Positions 55,573-64,000 of a stretch of 64,000 nucleotides of DNA are shown here, piece by piece; within the stretch, counting starts at the first letter, position 1; the number at the start of each line of letters is the position of its first letter. Made by a program: the position numbers and the translations under genes. The DNA is taken from NCBI RefSeq assembly GCF_000425265.1, contig NZ_AUDC01000010.1, forward strand, positions 372,001 to 436,000. The letters are read 5' to 3'. This DNA comes from Maridesulfovibrio zosterae DSM 11974 (GTDB taxonomy: Bacteria > Desulfobacterota > Desulfovibrionia > Desulfovibrionales > Desulfovibrionaceae). The notes beneath the pieces are model-generated. The model saw only the letters and a program-made list of their open reading frames with translations. It was not told the origin of the DNA and searched no databases.

Positions 55573-56115
55573 ATGAGCAAATACCTCGACAGCATCATTG
55601 CAGGATTCGGTGGACAGGGCGTCATGCTCATCGGTAATCTGCTGGCATATGCCGGTATGAATGCCGGACTGAATGTAACTTACATTCCGGTTTACGGCCC
55701 CGAAATGCGTGGCGGAACCGCCAACTGTACAGTTGTACTCTCTGATGAAGAAATAGGTTCTCCGATCATTCGCAGTCCACATAGCCTTATTATTATGAAC
55801 AGACCATCTCTGGATAAGTTTCAGCCTATGTTGATAGATAACGGCGTCCAGATCGTTAACTCATCCCTCATTGATAATGAACTGGTTGAAACTGACCGTA
55901 TCAAATCATATTTAGTACCATGCAATGACATTGCAGATAAACTCGGTAATACACGTATGGCTAACATGGTTGCTCTGGGAGCATTTATCAAAGCTACCGG
56001 AATCATGGATCTGAAAGCTGTAATTGATTCTCTGGAAAACGTAATCTCAGCACACTACAGCCACCTGATACCCAAAAATGCTGAAGCTCTGCAGGCTGGA
56101 GCTGACGCCATCTAG
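55573..56115 (+). CDS. 2-oxoacid:ferredoxin oxidoreductase gamma subunit
   Basis: The 180-residue subunit has the gamma-family pattern [25 protein letters not shown] and [26 protein letters not shown]. It contributes to CoA binding and assembly. It starts one base after the beta gene with GGAGG upstream and ends the operon. Confidence 0.94.
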   Translation: MSKYLDSIIAGFGGQGVMLIGNLLAYAGMNAGLNVTYIPVYGPEMRGGTANCTVVLSDEEIGSPIIRSPHSLIIMNRPSLDKFQPMLIDNGVQIVNSSLIDNELVETDRIKSYLVPCNDIADKLGNTRMANMVALGAFIKATGIMDLKAVIDSLENVISAHYSHLIPKNAEALQAGADAI

Positions 56116-56158
56116 CCTTATACCTCCAGCTTCAAACTGGAATTGAATAAGACTATTA

Positions 56159-56189
56159 AGGCCCGTACAGTATCTGTACGGGCTTTTTG
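56159..56189 (+). terminator. Intrinsic terminator of the vor operon
   Basis: GCCCGTACAG/CTGTACGGGC arms with a 3-nt loop are followed by TTTTT. Confidence 0.92.
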
Positions 56190-56362
56190 ATGACTCTTTA
56201 CTAAAATAATTTTAACAATACTTTCCCCACATACGCAGCAAGACTCATAGACTTATGAAGAACAGTAGATTTAAGTTAAATTAACTTTAATTTTAAGCAA
56301 TTAATTTTAAAAAAATGACATACACTCTACAATGGACCACAAATCGAATGTAGGAGGCAAAT

Positions 56363-57181
56363 ATGAGCGTTTTCATACCTGAGAGGTTATTCGGAATAAT
56401 TGGACACCCACTTGGACATACCATGAGCCCCCGACTTCACAATTGGGCATTTGAACAATACAAGATTCCAGCCGTATACATGACTTGGCCAACCGCTCCT
56501 GAGAAAGTAAAAAATTTCATGCAAAGTTTTCGCAATCTGCCAATATCAGGTGCAAGCGTTACAATTCCTCACAAATTATCTGTAATAAACTACATTGATC
56601 AACTAACACCACGTGCGAAAGCAGTAGGAGCAGTAAATACACTATACTGGCGAAATGATCATATCGTAGGAGACAATACAGATACAGCAGGAGTATCCGA
56701 GCCTCTTAGACCACACTGTTCTCAAGTAAAAAAAGCTCTCTTGATCGGTGCCGGTGGAGCAGCCCGCGCCGCTATTTACGGACTTAAAAGTTTAAATATA
56801 AAGGAAATATTTATTACAAACCGTACTAAATCAAAAGCTGATGATCTCGCTAAAGAATTTAAAATATCAGTAATTGATTGGGATAATCGCGGAGATCAGC
56901 ACTTTGATCTTATTGTAAACTCTACCGCACTGGGAATGTCCGGAAAATTTGAGAAGATCAACCCAATGATCATGGCTGAGCAGGACTCAAATACTATCAT
57001 CTATGACTTAGTCTATAACCCTCTTGAAACAGCTTTAATTAAGGAAGCGACAGAAAAGGGATGCACAATAATTCACGGCATTGAAATGTTCCTGCACCAG
57101 GGTATTGAACAATTTAAAATCTGGACCGGCAAAAACATAGAGCCGCAAGCAGCCCGTCATTTATTGATGAAGCATTTATAA
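56363..57181 (+). CDS. aroE: Shikimate dehydrogenase
   Basis: AroE reduces dehydroshikimate with NADPH in aromatic amino acid synthesis. The 272-residue protein has the substrate site GHTMSPRLHNWAF and SVTIPHK (catalytic Lys), GDNTDTAGV (catalytic Asp), the NADP-binding GAGGAARAAIYGLKSL and NRTKSKA, and the terminal HGIEMFLHQGIEQF. The start follows GGAGG by 7 bp. A terminator follows at 57224. Confidence 0.97.
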   Translation: MSVFIPERLFGIIGHPLGHTMSPRLHNWAFEQYKIPAVYMTWPTAPEKVKNFMQSFRNLPISGASVTIPHKLSVINYIDQLTPRAKAVGAVNTLYWRNDHIVGDNTDTAGVSEPLRPHCSQVKKALLIGAGGAARAAIYGLKSLNIKEIFITNRTKSKADDLAKEFKISVIDWDNRGDQHFDLIVNSTALGMSGKFEKINPMIMAEQDSNTIIYDLVYNPLETALIKEATEKGCTIIHGIEMFLHQGIEQFKIWTGKNIEPQAARHLLMKHL

Positions 57182-57223
57182 TAAATTATAGATTTAAAAA
57201 AACTCGTCTGTTTAATGCTTAAA

Positions 57224-57268
57224 AAGGGTAGAAAGTGAAAATTAAATTTCACCATCTACCCTTTTTTA
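57224..57268 (+). terminator. Intrinsic terminator of aroE
   Basis: AAGGGTAGA-GTGAAA arms with their complement around an AT-rich loop are followed by CTTTTTTAAT. The convergent aldehyde dehydrogenase gene ends 58 bp beyond it and may use the same hairpin. Confidence 0.85.
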
Positions 57269-57325
57269 ATATCTAAAAAACTTTATATTTAAACTTATTT
57301 GATCACAGGCAACACAACGAGAACT

Positions 57326-58690
57326 CTAACCAATAAAAATAGATTTAACATTAACAAACTCACGGATACCGTAAGTAGAGAGTTCACGTCCGTAACCGGA
57401 ATTTTTAATACCGCCAAAAGGTAAAGGAGGACGGCTGCTGACGCGACCATTGACATAAACAAGACCAGCCTCAATCTGCCGCGCAAGTTTAAGACCTCTT
57501 TCCACGTCTTGTGTCCAGACAGACCCACCCAGCCCAAAAGAACTATCATTGGCCATTTGCATTGCCTGCTCATCATTTTCAGCACGAAATATCATAGCTA
57601 CAGGACCAAAAAATTCTTCCCTGCTGACCTCAGAATCAAAGGGGATGTCACGTATAATTGTAGGAGGATAAAAAGCCCCAGCTCCATCAGGGATAACACC
57701 TCCCAATTCGAGCTTACCCCCAGCAGCAACAGCACGATCAACCTGATTTTGCAGGTCACTTCTGAACTCGATGGAAGCCATAGGTCCCATAACAGTCTCG
57801 TCATCAAATGGATCAGATGGCTTTACAGACTCCATATTAACTTTAAGCTTCTGAACAAATGACTCGTATACGTCCTTATGAACAATAAAGCGTTTAGCTG
57901 CAATGCACGCCTGTCCGGCATTTGAACAGCGTGAAGTAGCCCCTGTCAATGCAGCTTCATCGAGATCCGCATCTGCCAAAACTACAAATGCATCACTCCC
58001 CCCAAGCTCCATAACACTTCTTTTGAGTCGCGAGCCTGCTACAGCGGCTACTTTCCGCCCGGCGCTCTCACTGCCTGTAAGACAGACACCTATGACAGAA
58101 TCATGATTAAGTACACTTTCAACCTGTCCAGTACCTATTAGAAGAGTTCTGAACACATTGTCAGGGAACAAACTTTTCTTAAATACTTCCTCTATAGCCA
58201 ATGCACACTGAGGGACGTTTGAAGCATGCTTGAGAACCATTGTATTGCCTGCCATGAGTGTTGGAATAGCAATACGCAAAACCTGCCAGACAGGATAATT
58301 CCACGGCATTACAGCAAGAACAGTTCCTAAGGGAGCGTAATCGACATAAGCCTGCATTCCATCGACAAAATAGGGTTCACTTGTAAGCATGGACTCACCA
58401 TGTTCAGCATAGTATTCGCAGACAGTTGCAGACTTTAACACTTCTGCTCTGCCAGAGCTTAAAGGCTTACCCATTTCCGTAGCCATCAGAAATGCAAATT
58501 CATCAGCACTGCTGCGCAAGACTTCAGCCATACTTTTTAAACAATCAGATCGATAAGAAAAAGTTGAATTTCTCCAGTCAGTAAAAGCTGAATGCACTGC
58601 TGAAACAACTTCAATTGTCCGTACAGGAGTCCACTCATCAAATTCTTTTTCAACCTTTCCAGTTGCAGGGTTGGTACTTTGAATAGCCAT
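57326..58690 (-). CDS. NAD(P)-dependent succinate-semialdehyde-type dehydrogenase
   Basis: The 454-residue aldehyde dehydrogenase has the NAD site MPWNYPVWQVLR, the Glu motif VMELGGSDAFVVL and the catalytic Cys in CSNAGQACIAAKRF, then PFGGIKNSGYGRELS near the C-terminus. It is closest in form to SSADH/GabD-like enzymes that oxidise short-chain aldehydes. The physiological substrate is not certain. It is monocistronic. Confidence 0.9.
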   Translation of the reverse strand: MAIQSTNPATGKVEKEFDEWTPVRTIEVVSAVHSAFTDWRNSTFSYRSDCLKSMAEVLRSSADEFAFLMATEMGKPLSSGRAEVLKSATVCEYYAEHGESMLTSEPYFVDGMQAYVDYAPLGTVLAVMPWNYPVWQVLRIAIPTLMAGNTMVLKHASNVPQCALAIEEVFKKSLFPDNVFRTLLIGTGQVESVLNHDSVIGVCLTGSESAGRKVAAVAGSRLKRSVMELGGSDAFVVLADADLDEAALTGATSRCSNAGQACIAAKRFIVHKDVYESFVQKLKVNMESVKPSDPFDDETVMGPMASIEFRSDLQNQVDRAVAAGGKLELGGVIPDGAGAFYPPTIIRDIPFDSEVSREEFFGPVAMIFRAENDEQAMQMANDSSFGLGGSVWTQDVERGLKLARQIEAGLVYVNGRVSSRPPLPFGGIKNSGYGRELSTYGIREFVNVKSIFIG

Positions 58691-58805
58691 TATAAAACCA
58701 TAACCTTGTTAAATTAATTGTGAGACTTTCAAAACATAGGTCTGTCTTAATAATCATTGTGAAAAAGACTTCTTTGCTAGAAAAAACAGCAAAAGTAAAA
58801 AAGAA

Positions 58806-58837
58806 AAAAGGCGGCTATTTAATAAATAACCGCCTGA
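58806..58837 (-). terminator. Intrinsic terminator of the lytic transglycosylase gene
   Basis: Read on the reverse strand, AGGCGGTTATTTA and its near-complement form a hairpin followed by a run of Ts. It lies just after the stop at 58862. Confidence 0.85.
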
Positions 58838-58861
58838 AGTGATCAAATTAAGCCACTAAAT

Positions 58862-60487
58862 TTATCTGACGTAAACCTTGAGCTTATCTCCTGGGCGAAG
58901 AATGCTCTTGGAATTCAAGCTGTTCCACCTCATTAGAGATGAGACTTTTACTCCGAACCTACGTGCAATCTTCCAAAGATTATCACCACGTCGTACGCTA
59001 TAATTTACAAGCTCCTGCTTAACATTCTCAGCTTTGGCAATGGACTTTGCAGTCCTGCGGGCTGAGTTGTCAGGAATATACAGCTTTTGGCCTATTTTAA
59101 GCTTTGAAGAATAAAGACCATTAGCTCTCTTAAGGGTATTCACACTTACTTTATAACGACTGGCAATATCCCAGAGAGTATCTCCTGAACGAACCCTATA
59201 GTTGGCACGATTTTGGGCTGTACGACGAGTTTTACTCTTTCTTGCAGTGTATATCGCAGTTTTAGAGCCTTTCCCCGGAATCATAATAAAGCGACCGGGT
59301 CTAATAATATTACTTTTACGATTATTAACAGACTTAAGAACAGCTACCGGAACACCATAGCGGTGTGCTATGCGGTACCATGAATCTCCACTACGAATTT
59401 TGTACCGTTTATACCCAGCAAACGGACGCGCCCCTGGAGATTCAAGATAGTCAGCTGCGTCAGCCATAACCCGCTCAGGTAAGTAGGCATTAATAATCCC
59501 ATCCGGCGGACTTACCTGCCTGCGAAAATGTGGATTCAACTTGTTAAATTCACTCCACTTCATGCCACATGCCTTAGCAAGGGCAAGAAGGTCGGTTCCA
59601 CCCGGAACTTTAACTGTTTCAACCTTAATACCATTGGCCCAGTTAATATTGTCAAATCCGAGCTCATCAAGGTTTTTAAAGATCTTAGATATAGCGATAA
59701 ACTTGGGTACGTAGTTTTTGGTCTCAGCCCTAAGTCTATAACGCCTGCTAAGTTTATAATTATTCTTAGTTAAATCGAAAAAATTGTCACAACCAGTCTT
59801 TTTCAGTGCGCGACCAATTTTGCCTTCACCGGCATTATACGCAGCAAGAGCAAGATGCCAGTCACCGAACATTTCATGAAGAACGCCCAAATACTTTACA
59901 GCAGCCTGAGTAGATTTATATGGATCACGGCGCTCATCAACCCACCAGTCAACCCGTAGTCCGTACTTACGACCTGTATATGGCATGAACTGCCACATTC
60001 CTGCAGCACCAACACGAGAATACGCCCATGCATTGTATCCGCTTTCAGCGAAAGGCAGCATGGCAAGATCCTGAGGCATATTGTTTTCAGAAAGAACCTG
60101 ACGGACATATGGCAGAAAAGGTTCGGAACGTTTAAGCCAGCGATCAAATGTTTTACGGGCCTTATGAGTGAAAAAACCAAAATACTGCTGTACTTCTTTA
60201 GTATCATGCTCATCAAGATTGAAATAAATCCCGTTGCTGGATAACAGGGCTTTCTGCTCTTCAGGTGTAAGTGTTTCTGATTCCTGCGGAGCGGCTTCAA
60301 GTTCAGGATCGAGTGGCTCTACACCGGAATCAGCAACATCCTGATCTACTTTTTTTTCACTGTTATCAGCAGTCAGTACCGGAGTATCACATATTTCATT
60401 CTCAGCAACAGTAGCCCCTTTCGGCGCACAGCCAGCAAAAAATGCAAAAATAACCAAAAGAACAATTAACCGGAGCGAATTCGGCAT
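58862..60487 (-). CDS. MltD-like lytic transglycosylase with three LysM domains
   Basis: The 541-residue lipoprotein (FFAGC lipobox, Cys about 19) has an SLT lytic transglycosylase domain (about 110-260; catalytic Glu in LPFAESGYNAWAYS and GAAGMWQFM) and three C-terminal LysM repeats (YKIRSGDSWYRIAHRYGV, YRVRSGDTLWDIASRYKV, YSVRRGDNLWKIARRFGV). It cleaves peptidoglycan in the outer-membrane/periplasm. The ATG at 60487 is preferred because it starts the lipoprotein signal and follows AAGGGG; an upstream ATG at 60535 lacks a site. Confidence 0.92.
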   Translation of the reverse strand: MPNSLRLIVLLVIFAFFAGCAPKGATVAENEICDTPVLTADNSEKKVDQDVADSGVEPLDPELEAAPQESETLTPEEQKALLSSNGIYFNLDEHDTKEVQQYFGFFTHKARKTFDRWLKRSEPFLPYVRQVLSENNMPQDLAMLPFAESGYNAWAYSRVGAAGMWQFMPYTGRKYGLRVDWWVDERRDPYKSTQAAVKYLGVLHEMFGDWHLALAAYNAGEGKIGRALKKTGCDNFFDLTKNNYKLSRRYRLRAETKNYVPKFIAISKIFKNLDELGFDNINWANGIKVETVKVPGGTDLLALAKACGMKWSEFNKLNPHFRRQVSPPDGIINAYLPERVMADAADYLESPGARPFAGYKRYKIRSGDSWYRIAHRYGVPVAVLKSVNNRKSNIIRPGRFIMIPGKGSKTAIYTARKSKTRRTAQNRANYRVRSGDTLWDIASRYKVSVNTLKRANGLYSSKLKIGQKLYIPDNSARRTAKSIAKAENVKQELVNYSVRRGDNLWKIARRFGVKVSSLMRWNSLNSKSILRPGDKLKVYVR

Positions 60488-60923
60488 CTTCGACCCCTTG
60501 ACGCCATTGGCGACAGTCGTTTTGAATTTATCCATATAAATTTTAGAAAAAGTATAGATTTTAGTTGTTTATTTGTGAAATTTATTCACAACATGTTATA
60601 AATAAAGAATTTTAAGTATATTACTTTTAAGGGTACAAACTTAAGTAGAGCTATCCTAAACTAGAACGGTTTGCAATAGTAAACCAAAAGTAATAGGTTG
60701 CCGAAAACGGCTTAGCCACAAGGCTTTTACCCGTTTTAAAGATGAGGTCAACCGACACGTTTACTTCTATTGAATTTTAGATTTGTTGTAACAATGCTTA
60801 TTAATTGCCCAATTCAAAGAAGCGAATTAACCCCATTTTATTTGATGCACTGGAATAAATATTAATTAACATATTTATCCAATTAGCATTTTTTCATATT
60901 TTTTAAGTATAAGGTAAAATTAG
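60488..60923. other. Intergenic region between divergent mltD-like gene and rlmB
   Basis: This 436-bp spacer carries two divergent promoters. It is AT rich apart from 60668-60753, where several short stems can form; see the separate entry. No coding frame is credible. Confidence 0.45.
60668..60753 (+). other. Possible multi-stem structured RNA in rlmB leader
   Basis: A GGTTT/AAACC hairpin (60668-60685) is followed by GGTTG/CAACC (60696-60753), which encloses CCG-AAAA-CGG, GCC-ACAA-GGC and an ACC/GGT stem, forming a three-hairpin junction on the forward strand. It does not match any riboswitch consensus I know. The role is open. Confidence 0.3.
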
Positions 60924-61679
60924 ATGAAAAAAGATAGTAGAGAAGACGACAATACCATCATAGCAGGCCGTAATCCTGTCCAGGAGCTGCTTTTAGAAGC
61001 TCCGGAAAAGATTGACATGCTTTACTTGCAGAAAGGGCGTCAGGACAAGAATTTCGAAAGAACAATTCAGCGCTGCAAAAAATTTGGAATAAAATATAAA
61101 ATTACAGATAAAATCGAACTGAACCGTGTATACGCCGGTAATCATCAGGGTGTCATCGCCAAAGTAGCTGCAATGTCATATACTGAATTTGATGATATGC
61201 TGGAAAATTTATCTGAAGCACCACTGCCGCTGCTTATTGTCCTTGATCAGGTCCAAGACCCGGGCAACATCGGTGTACTTGCCCGCTCACTCTATGCGCT
61301 CGGCGGGGCAGGAATAGTTACAGCCCGTCACGGTGGAGCTTTCCTCGGTCCTGCTGCAGTAAAATCAAGTGCTGGGGCTTTGACCCGTCTACCTGTAGCA
61401 AGAGTTGCGAACATAGCTCAATCACTAGATAAAGCTCTTGATATGGGAATTAATATCTATGGCGCCGGGCTGGCCGAAGATTCATCTTCAGCATACACAG
61501 CAGATATTCATCTTCCAGCAATACTTGTACTCGGTAATGAAGAAAAAGGTATTCGTTTCAACGTAGAAAAACGTTGCCAGAAAATGATACATATTCCCTT
61601 TCGACGGGATTTCGACTCTTTGAATGTAGCTCAGGCTGGAGCGATGCTTATCGGCGAATTCTCAAGAAGAAACTCGTAA
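60924..61679 (+). CDS. rlmB: 23S rRNA (guanosine-2'-O)-methyltransferase RlmB
   Basis: RlmB methylates the ribose of G2251 in 23S rRNA. The 251-residue SPOUT enzyme has an N-terminal L30e-like substrate domain (about 1-85; AGRNPVQELL, HQGVIAKV) and the trefoil-knot catalytic domain with motif 1 LDQVQDPGNIGVLARSLYALG, motif 2 LVLGNEEKGI and motif 3 IPFRRDFDSLNVAQAGAMLIGEF. The ATG at 60924 follows AAGG. It is terminated at 61706. Confidence 0.92.
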   Translation: MKKDSREDDNTIIAGRNPVQELLLEAPEKIDMLYLQKGRQDKNFERTIQRCKKFGIKYKITDKIELNRVYAGNHQGVIAKVAAMSYTEFDDMLENLSEAPLPLLIVLDQVQDPGNIGVLARSLYALGGAGIVTARHGGAFLGPAAVKSSAGALTRLPVARVANIAQSLDKALDMGINIYGAGLAEDSSSAYTADIHLPAILVLGNEEKGIRFNVEKRCQKMIHIPFRRDFDSLNVAQAGAMLIGEFSRRNS

Positions 61680-61705
61680 TATCCTTCCTAATTATACATG
61701 AGAAT

Positions 61706-61739
61706 ATCCCTGTAGGAAAAACCTGCAGGGATTTTTTAT
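61706..61739 (+). terminator. Intrinsic terminator of rlmB
   Basis: ATCCCTGTAGG/CCTGCAGGGAT arms are followed by TTTTTTATATT. The convergent fliQ gene ends just beyond. Confidence 0.9.
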
Positions 61740-61760
61740 ATTAAGTGAATTTAAATAAAT

Positions 61761-62030
61761 TTATTTAATATAATTAGGCAAATTCAAAAATATATTTCGC
61801 GTAAAATCGATCATCTTATCCATAATCCAAGGAAAGGCAAAAAGCAGCGCAATAAACATTGAAACAATTTTCGGCACAAAAGTAAGCGTCATTTCCTGAA
61901 TCTGAGTAGCGGCCTGAATAACTGAAACAAAAATACCGACCACTAACCCGACTCCCAACATGGGGAGAGCAAGTGTCAAAGCCAGTTCAATAGACTGCTT
62001 AGCAAATCCGATTACAAATTCAGGAGTCAT
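61761..62030 (-). CDS. fliQ: Flagellar export protein FliQ
   Basis: FliQ is a small membrane subunit of the flagellar type III export gate. The 89-residue protein has two membrane helices (about 16-37 and 50-75) and the family motif LPMLGVGLVVGIFVSVIQAATQIQEMTLTFVPK. The ATG at 62030 follows GGAGG; an 11-codon upstream extension is not needed. It is separated from fliP by a 236-bp gap, unusual for these genes. Confidence 0.95.
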   Translation of the reverse strand: MTPEFVIGFAKQSIELALTLALPMLGVGLVVGIFVSVIQAATQIQEMTLTFVPKIVSMFIALLFAFPWIMDKMIDFTRNIFLNLPNYIK

Positions 62031-62266
62031 AAAAGTGCCTCCAGAGGCTCTCTGCGGAAACAAAAATTTAATAAGCTTCGCGTAAAGTTTAATTATCTAA
62101 CTCAGGTAAGATAACAGTTCTAAATCAACAATATCAAATAAAATTTATTAAATTATTACTTCACGCCACTTAAAACTAAAACCCGAGATACGAAACAAAC
62201 TCTTAAATAGATTTCAGCTCCCATAGACGGACTAATCCTCTATTCACCAGTCGCACTAATACTAGG

Positions 62267-63061
62267 TCACTGAAAAGTGTTGACGATAGACCCTGTCAAA
62301 AGTGTCCACCCATCAACCATGATAAAAAGTAATATTTTGAATGGCAGCGACACCATAGCAGGTGGCAGCATCATCATACCCATGGCAAGCAGGATACTTG
62401 CGATAACCATATCTAGAATGAGAAAAGGTATGTAAATAAGAAAACCAATGGTAAATCCAGTTTTAAGCTCGCTGATAGTGTAAGCGGCAATAAGGAGCAT
62501 CGTATTTACATCCTCTTTTGTCTCAGGCCGCTTTTCACCCGTAATAGAATAAAAAATTGAAAGGTCTTTCTCTCGGGTATGCTTAAAAAGGAACTTACGA
62601 ACAGGAATCTGTGCCTTATCCAAGGCCTCAGAAAAACCTATATCCTCATTGAGGTAAGGCTGAAGTGCTGTGTCATTAATGGCTTTACCTGTAGGCATCA
62701 TAATGACCACGGTCATGAAAATGGCAAGAGAAGCCAGAATCTGGTTGGGCGGCATCTGCTGCGTGCCCATAGCTTGGCGTAAAAAATGAAAAACAATGAT
62801 AATTCTGGTAAATGAGGTCATAGTCAGCATAATTGACGGTGCCATACCCAGAACAGTAAGCAGAAAAAGAATTTCAAGCAGTTTAGAGACCTGCTCAGGC
62901 TCTGACTGCCCTGCGGCAAGATTCAGAGTGAGGGTCGGTATAGTCTGATCCTGTGCAAAAACAATCGCCGGTAGAACCAGCAAAAGCACTGCACTAAGAG
63001 TCAGAAGAGCCGGTATTTTCTTTTTCAAGATATCCGGCAAATTCGCTTTTATTCTTAACAT
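62267..63061 (-). CDS. fliP: Flagellar export protein FliP
   Basis: FliP forms the core of the export gate with FliQ and FliR. The protein (264 aa from this start) has a cleavable signal (ending VFAQ), four membrane helices and the signature SFTRIIIVFHFLRQAMGTQQMPPNQIL. Possible starts are ATG 63079, 63070 and 63061 and a TTG at 63028 that would begin MKKKIP; 63061 is chosen for its AAGGG. It overlaps the fliO end. Confidence 0.93.
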   Translation of the reverse strand: MLRIKANLPDILKKKIPALLTLSAVLLLVLPAIVFAQDQTIPTLTLNLAAGQSEPEQVSKLLEILFLLTVLGMAPSIMLTMTSFTRIIIVFHFLRQAMGTQQMPPNQILASLAIFMTVVIMMPTGKAINDTALQPYLNEDIGFSEALDKAQIPVRKFLFKHTREKDLSIFYSITGEKRPETKEDVNTMLLIAAYTISELKTGFTIGFLIYIPFLILDMVIASILLAMGMMMLPPAMVSLPFKILLFIMVDGWTLLTGSIVNTFQ

Positions 63062-63359
63062 TCCCTTCATCCCTTGCATGAAGCAAAGTTATTCTGTCGT
63101 GAGTGATGCCAACTACCATTTCCCGATCACGGTATTTTATCACTGTGATATTCTGACGAGGTCCCAGGGGGAGCCTTTCAACAATTTGCAAATCGCCCTT
63201 TCTCGCACCGGGAAAAGAGCCACCAATATTAAATCGGCGCAAAAAATAATAAGCAAGCAACAGCATTGCCAAAATAAAAAAAAGTGCCCCGGACATCTTA
63301 AGAACTGACCCCACCCCGGCGTCAGGAACAAGTGGGACAACATCTGTTGCGTTAAGCAA
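62994..63359 (-). CDS. fliO: Flagellar protein FliO
   Basis: FliO is a scaffold for assembly of the FliP complex. The 121-residue protein has one membrane segment (ALFFILAMLLLAYYFLRRF) and the FliO cytoplasmic pattern GDLQIVERLPLGPRQNITVIKYRDREMVVGIT. It starts with TTG 8 bp inside the fliN end and overlaps the fliP start, so all three are coupled. Confidence 0.9.
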   Translation of the reverse strand: MLNATDVVPLVPDAGVGSVLKMSGALFFILAMLLLAYYFLRRFNIGGSFPGARKGDLQIVERLPLGPRQNITVIKYRDREMVVGITHDRITLLHARDEGNVKNKSEFAGYLEKENTGSSDS

Positions 63360-64000
63360 GGTGTTTCACCCTTTCAATAGGACTGATGATATCAGTAAGC
63401 CTTATACCGAATTTCTCATTAATTACGACAGCCTCACCACGTGCAACAAGCTTTCCGTTAACATAGATTTCGAGAGGTTCACCAGCAAGCTTAGTTAACT
63501 CTACAACAGAGCCTGTACCAAGTTGAAGCAGCTCATTAATAAGCATTTTAGCACGCCCAAGCTCAGCTGAAACATCAAGTGGAATATCAAGAATAAAGTC
63601 TAGATCACGTCTGGAACCATCATGGCGAGGATTCTTAGCTTCATTGGTGAGGTCCTTGAAATCGGCATCGCGGGTTTGAGTACGGAGAAATTCCTGCTCT
63701 TTTTCTTTGCGGATATCGTCTCCGGTATCTTCAGCAAGTGCAGCAGCCCACTCATCTGCCAGTCCGTCGTCTCCACCGCCTCCGGCTCCTGCCCCCAAAA
63801 GATCATCTCCACCGGCATCACCGGACTCTGACAAAGCAGCAGCCCACTCATCTGCAAGGTCATCATCACTGGAACCGGCATCACCGGACTCTGACAAAGC
63901 AGCAGCCCATTCATCTGCAAGGTCATCATCTCCACCGGAGCCAAGATCTTCACCTAGAGGATCACTACCGTCAGAGTCATCAGTCAGTGCATCAGCCCAC
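63352..64000 (-). CDS. fliN: Flagellar switch protein FliN with repeat-rich N-terminus (5' partial)
   Basis: The C-terminal part (about 85 residues: LDFILDIPLDVSAELGRAKMLINELLQLGTGSVVEL and VINEKFGIRLTDIIS) is a canonical FliN/SpoA domain of the C-ring that sets rotation and export. It is preceded by an acidic extension with repeats of DDLADEWAAALSESGDAG that runs off the right edge, so the gene start is not in the window. Typical FliN has a shorter acidic N-terminus. It leads the fliN-fliO-fliP-fliQ run. Confidence 0.92.
   Translation of the reverse strand, partial: WADALTDDSDGSDPLGEDLGSGGDDDLADEWAAALSESGDAGSSDDDLADEWAAALSESGDAGGDDLLGAGAGGGGDDGLADEWAAALAEDTGDDIRKEKEQEFLRTQTRDADFKDLTNEAKNPRHDGSRRDLDFILDIPLDVSAELGRAKMLINELLQLGTGSVVELTKLAGEPLEIYVNGKLVARGEAVVINEKFGIRLTDIISPIERVKHLA
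63811..63930. repeat. 63-bp tandem repeat inside fliN
   Basis: Two nearly identical units (63811-63867 and 63874-63930, 57 bp matching with one difference noticed) recur with a 63-bp period, equal to 21 codons. Further diverged copies lie at about 63742-63772 and at the window edge (63983-64000). Units keep the reading frame. Confidence 0.85.

Noticed and set aside
60668-60753. c-di-GMP (GEMM) or other known riboswitch
   Set aside because: The conserved GCAAAGCC and tetraloop-receptor features are missing, so I keep it only as an unassigned fold.
1-64000. tRNA, rRNA, CRISPR, insertion sequence or prophage
   Set aside because: No cloverleaf T-arm, regularly spaced repeat array, transposase or phage structural gene was seen; the lone CI-like repressor has no phage neighbours.

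Overview
The window is about 41% GC by eye and is almost entirely chromosomal core sequence. I see no rRNA, tRNA, insertion sequence, prophage or CRISPR array. The gene set suggests a motile, anaerobic, low-GC Gram-negative of the Desulfovibrionaceae type (Maridesulfovibrio-like). The pointers are a four-subunit 2-oxoacid:ferredoxin oxidoreductase, an outer-membrane lipid-transport (Mla/MCE) locus, flagellar genes, several lipoproteins and many signalling proteins. The taxonomic call is an inference from gene content, not from a marker search.

Layout. 1-5357 is the 3' part of a very large AAA/GAF/PAS hybrid histidine kinase. 5.3-12.8 kb holds a methyltransferase, release factor 3 (prfC), an RNase D-like exonuclease, a secreted protein of unknown role, a GATE-type membrane protein and panB. 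13.1-19.3 kb is a signalling block: a Cache-adenylate cyclase overlapping a solute-binding protein, an S24/CI-like repressor and a histidine kinase. Then come serB and a cNMP-binding-motA-motB operon (reverse strand), cardiolipin synthase, a secreted zinc phospholipase C-like protein, a 750-bp AT-rich gap with paired inverted repeats, a small membrane protein, sppA, a lipoprotein, an amidohydrolase, pyrB, pyrC and an HD protein.

33.9-45.3 kb is mostly reverse strand. In transcription order it contains parA (with a perfect parS upstream), parB, a heptose-7-phosphate kinase, a GAF-PP2C phosphatase, a STAS protein, mlaE, mlaF, mlaD, a PqiC-like lipoprotein, a DUF1992 protein, a beta-propeller protein and a 6-phosphofructokinase. 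45.6-52.1 kb (reverse) has nfeD-slipin-nucleotide-sugar epimerase and lipoprotein-coaBC-unknown. 52.2-57.2 kb (forward) has queA, the vorDBAC operon and aroE. The right end has an aldehyde dehydrogenase, a LysM lytic transglycosylase, rlmB and the flagellar export genes fliQ, fliP, fliO and fliN; fliN runs off the window.

Connections worth noting. A cyclase and a cNMP-binding protein co-encoded with the flagellar stator could form a cAMP-motility link. A PP2C phosphatase and STAS protein sit directly upstream of the lipid-transport ABC genes and could form a phospho-switch on that transporter. The nfeD mRNA can fold so that its ribosome-binding site is sequestered. These three, the S24 regulator lacking its catalytic lysine, the repeat-expanded FliN and the HD protein with a degenerate nucleotidyltransferase half are the main candidates for undescribed biology. 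No wholly novel multi-gene system can be claimed from sequence reading alone.
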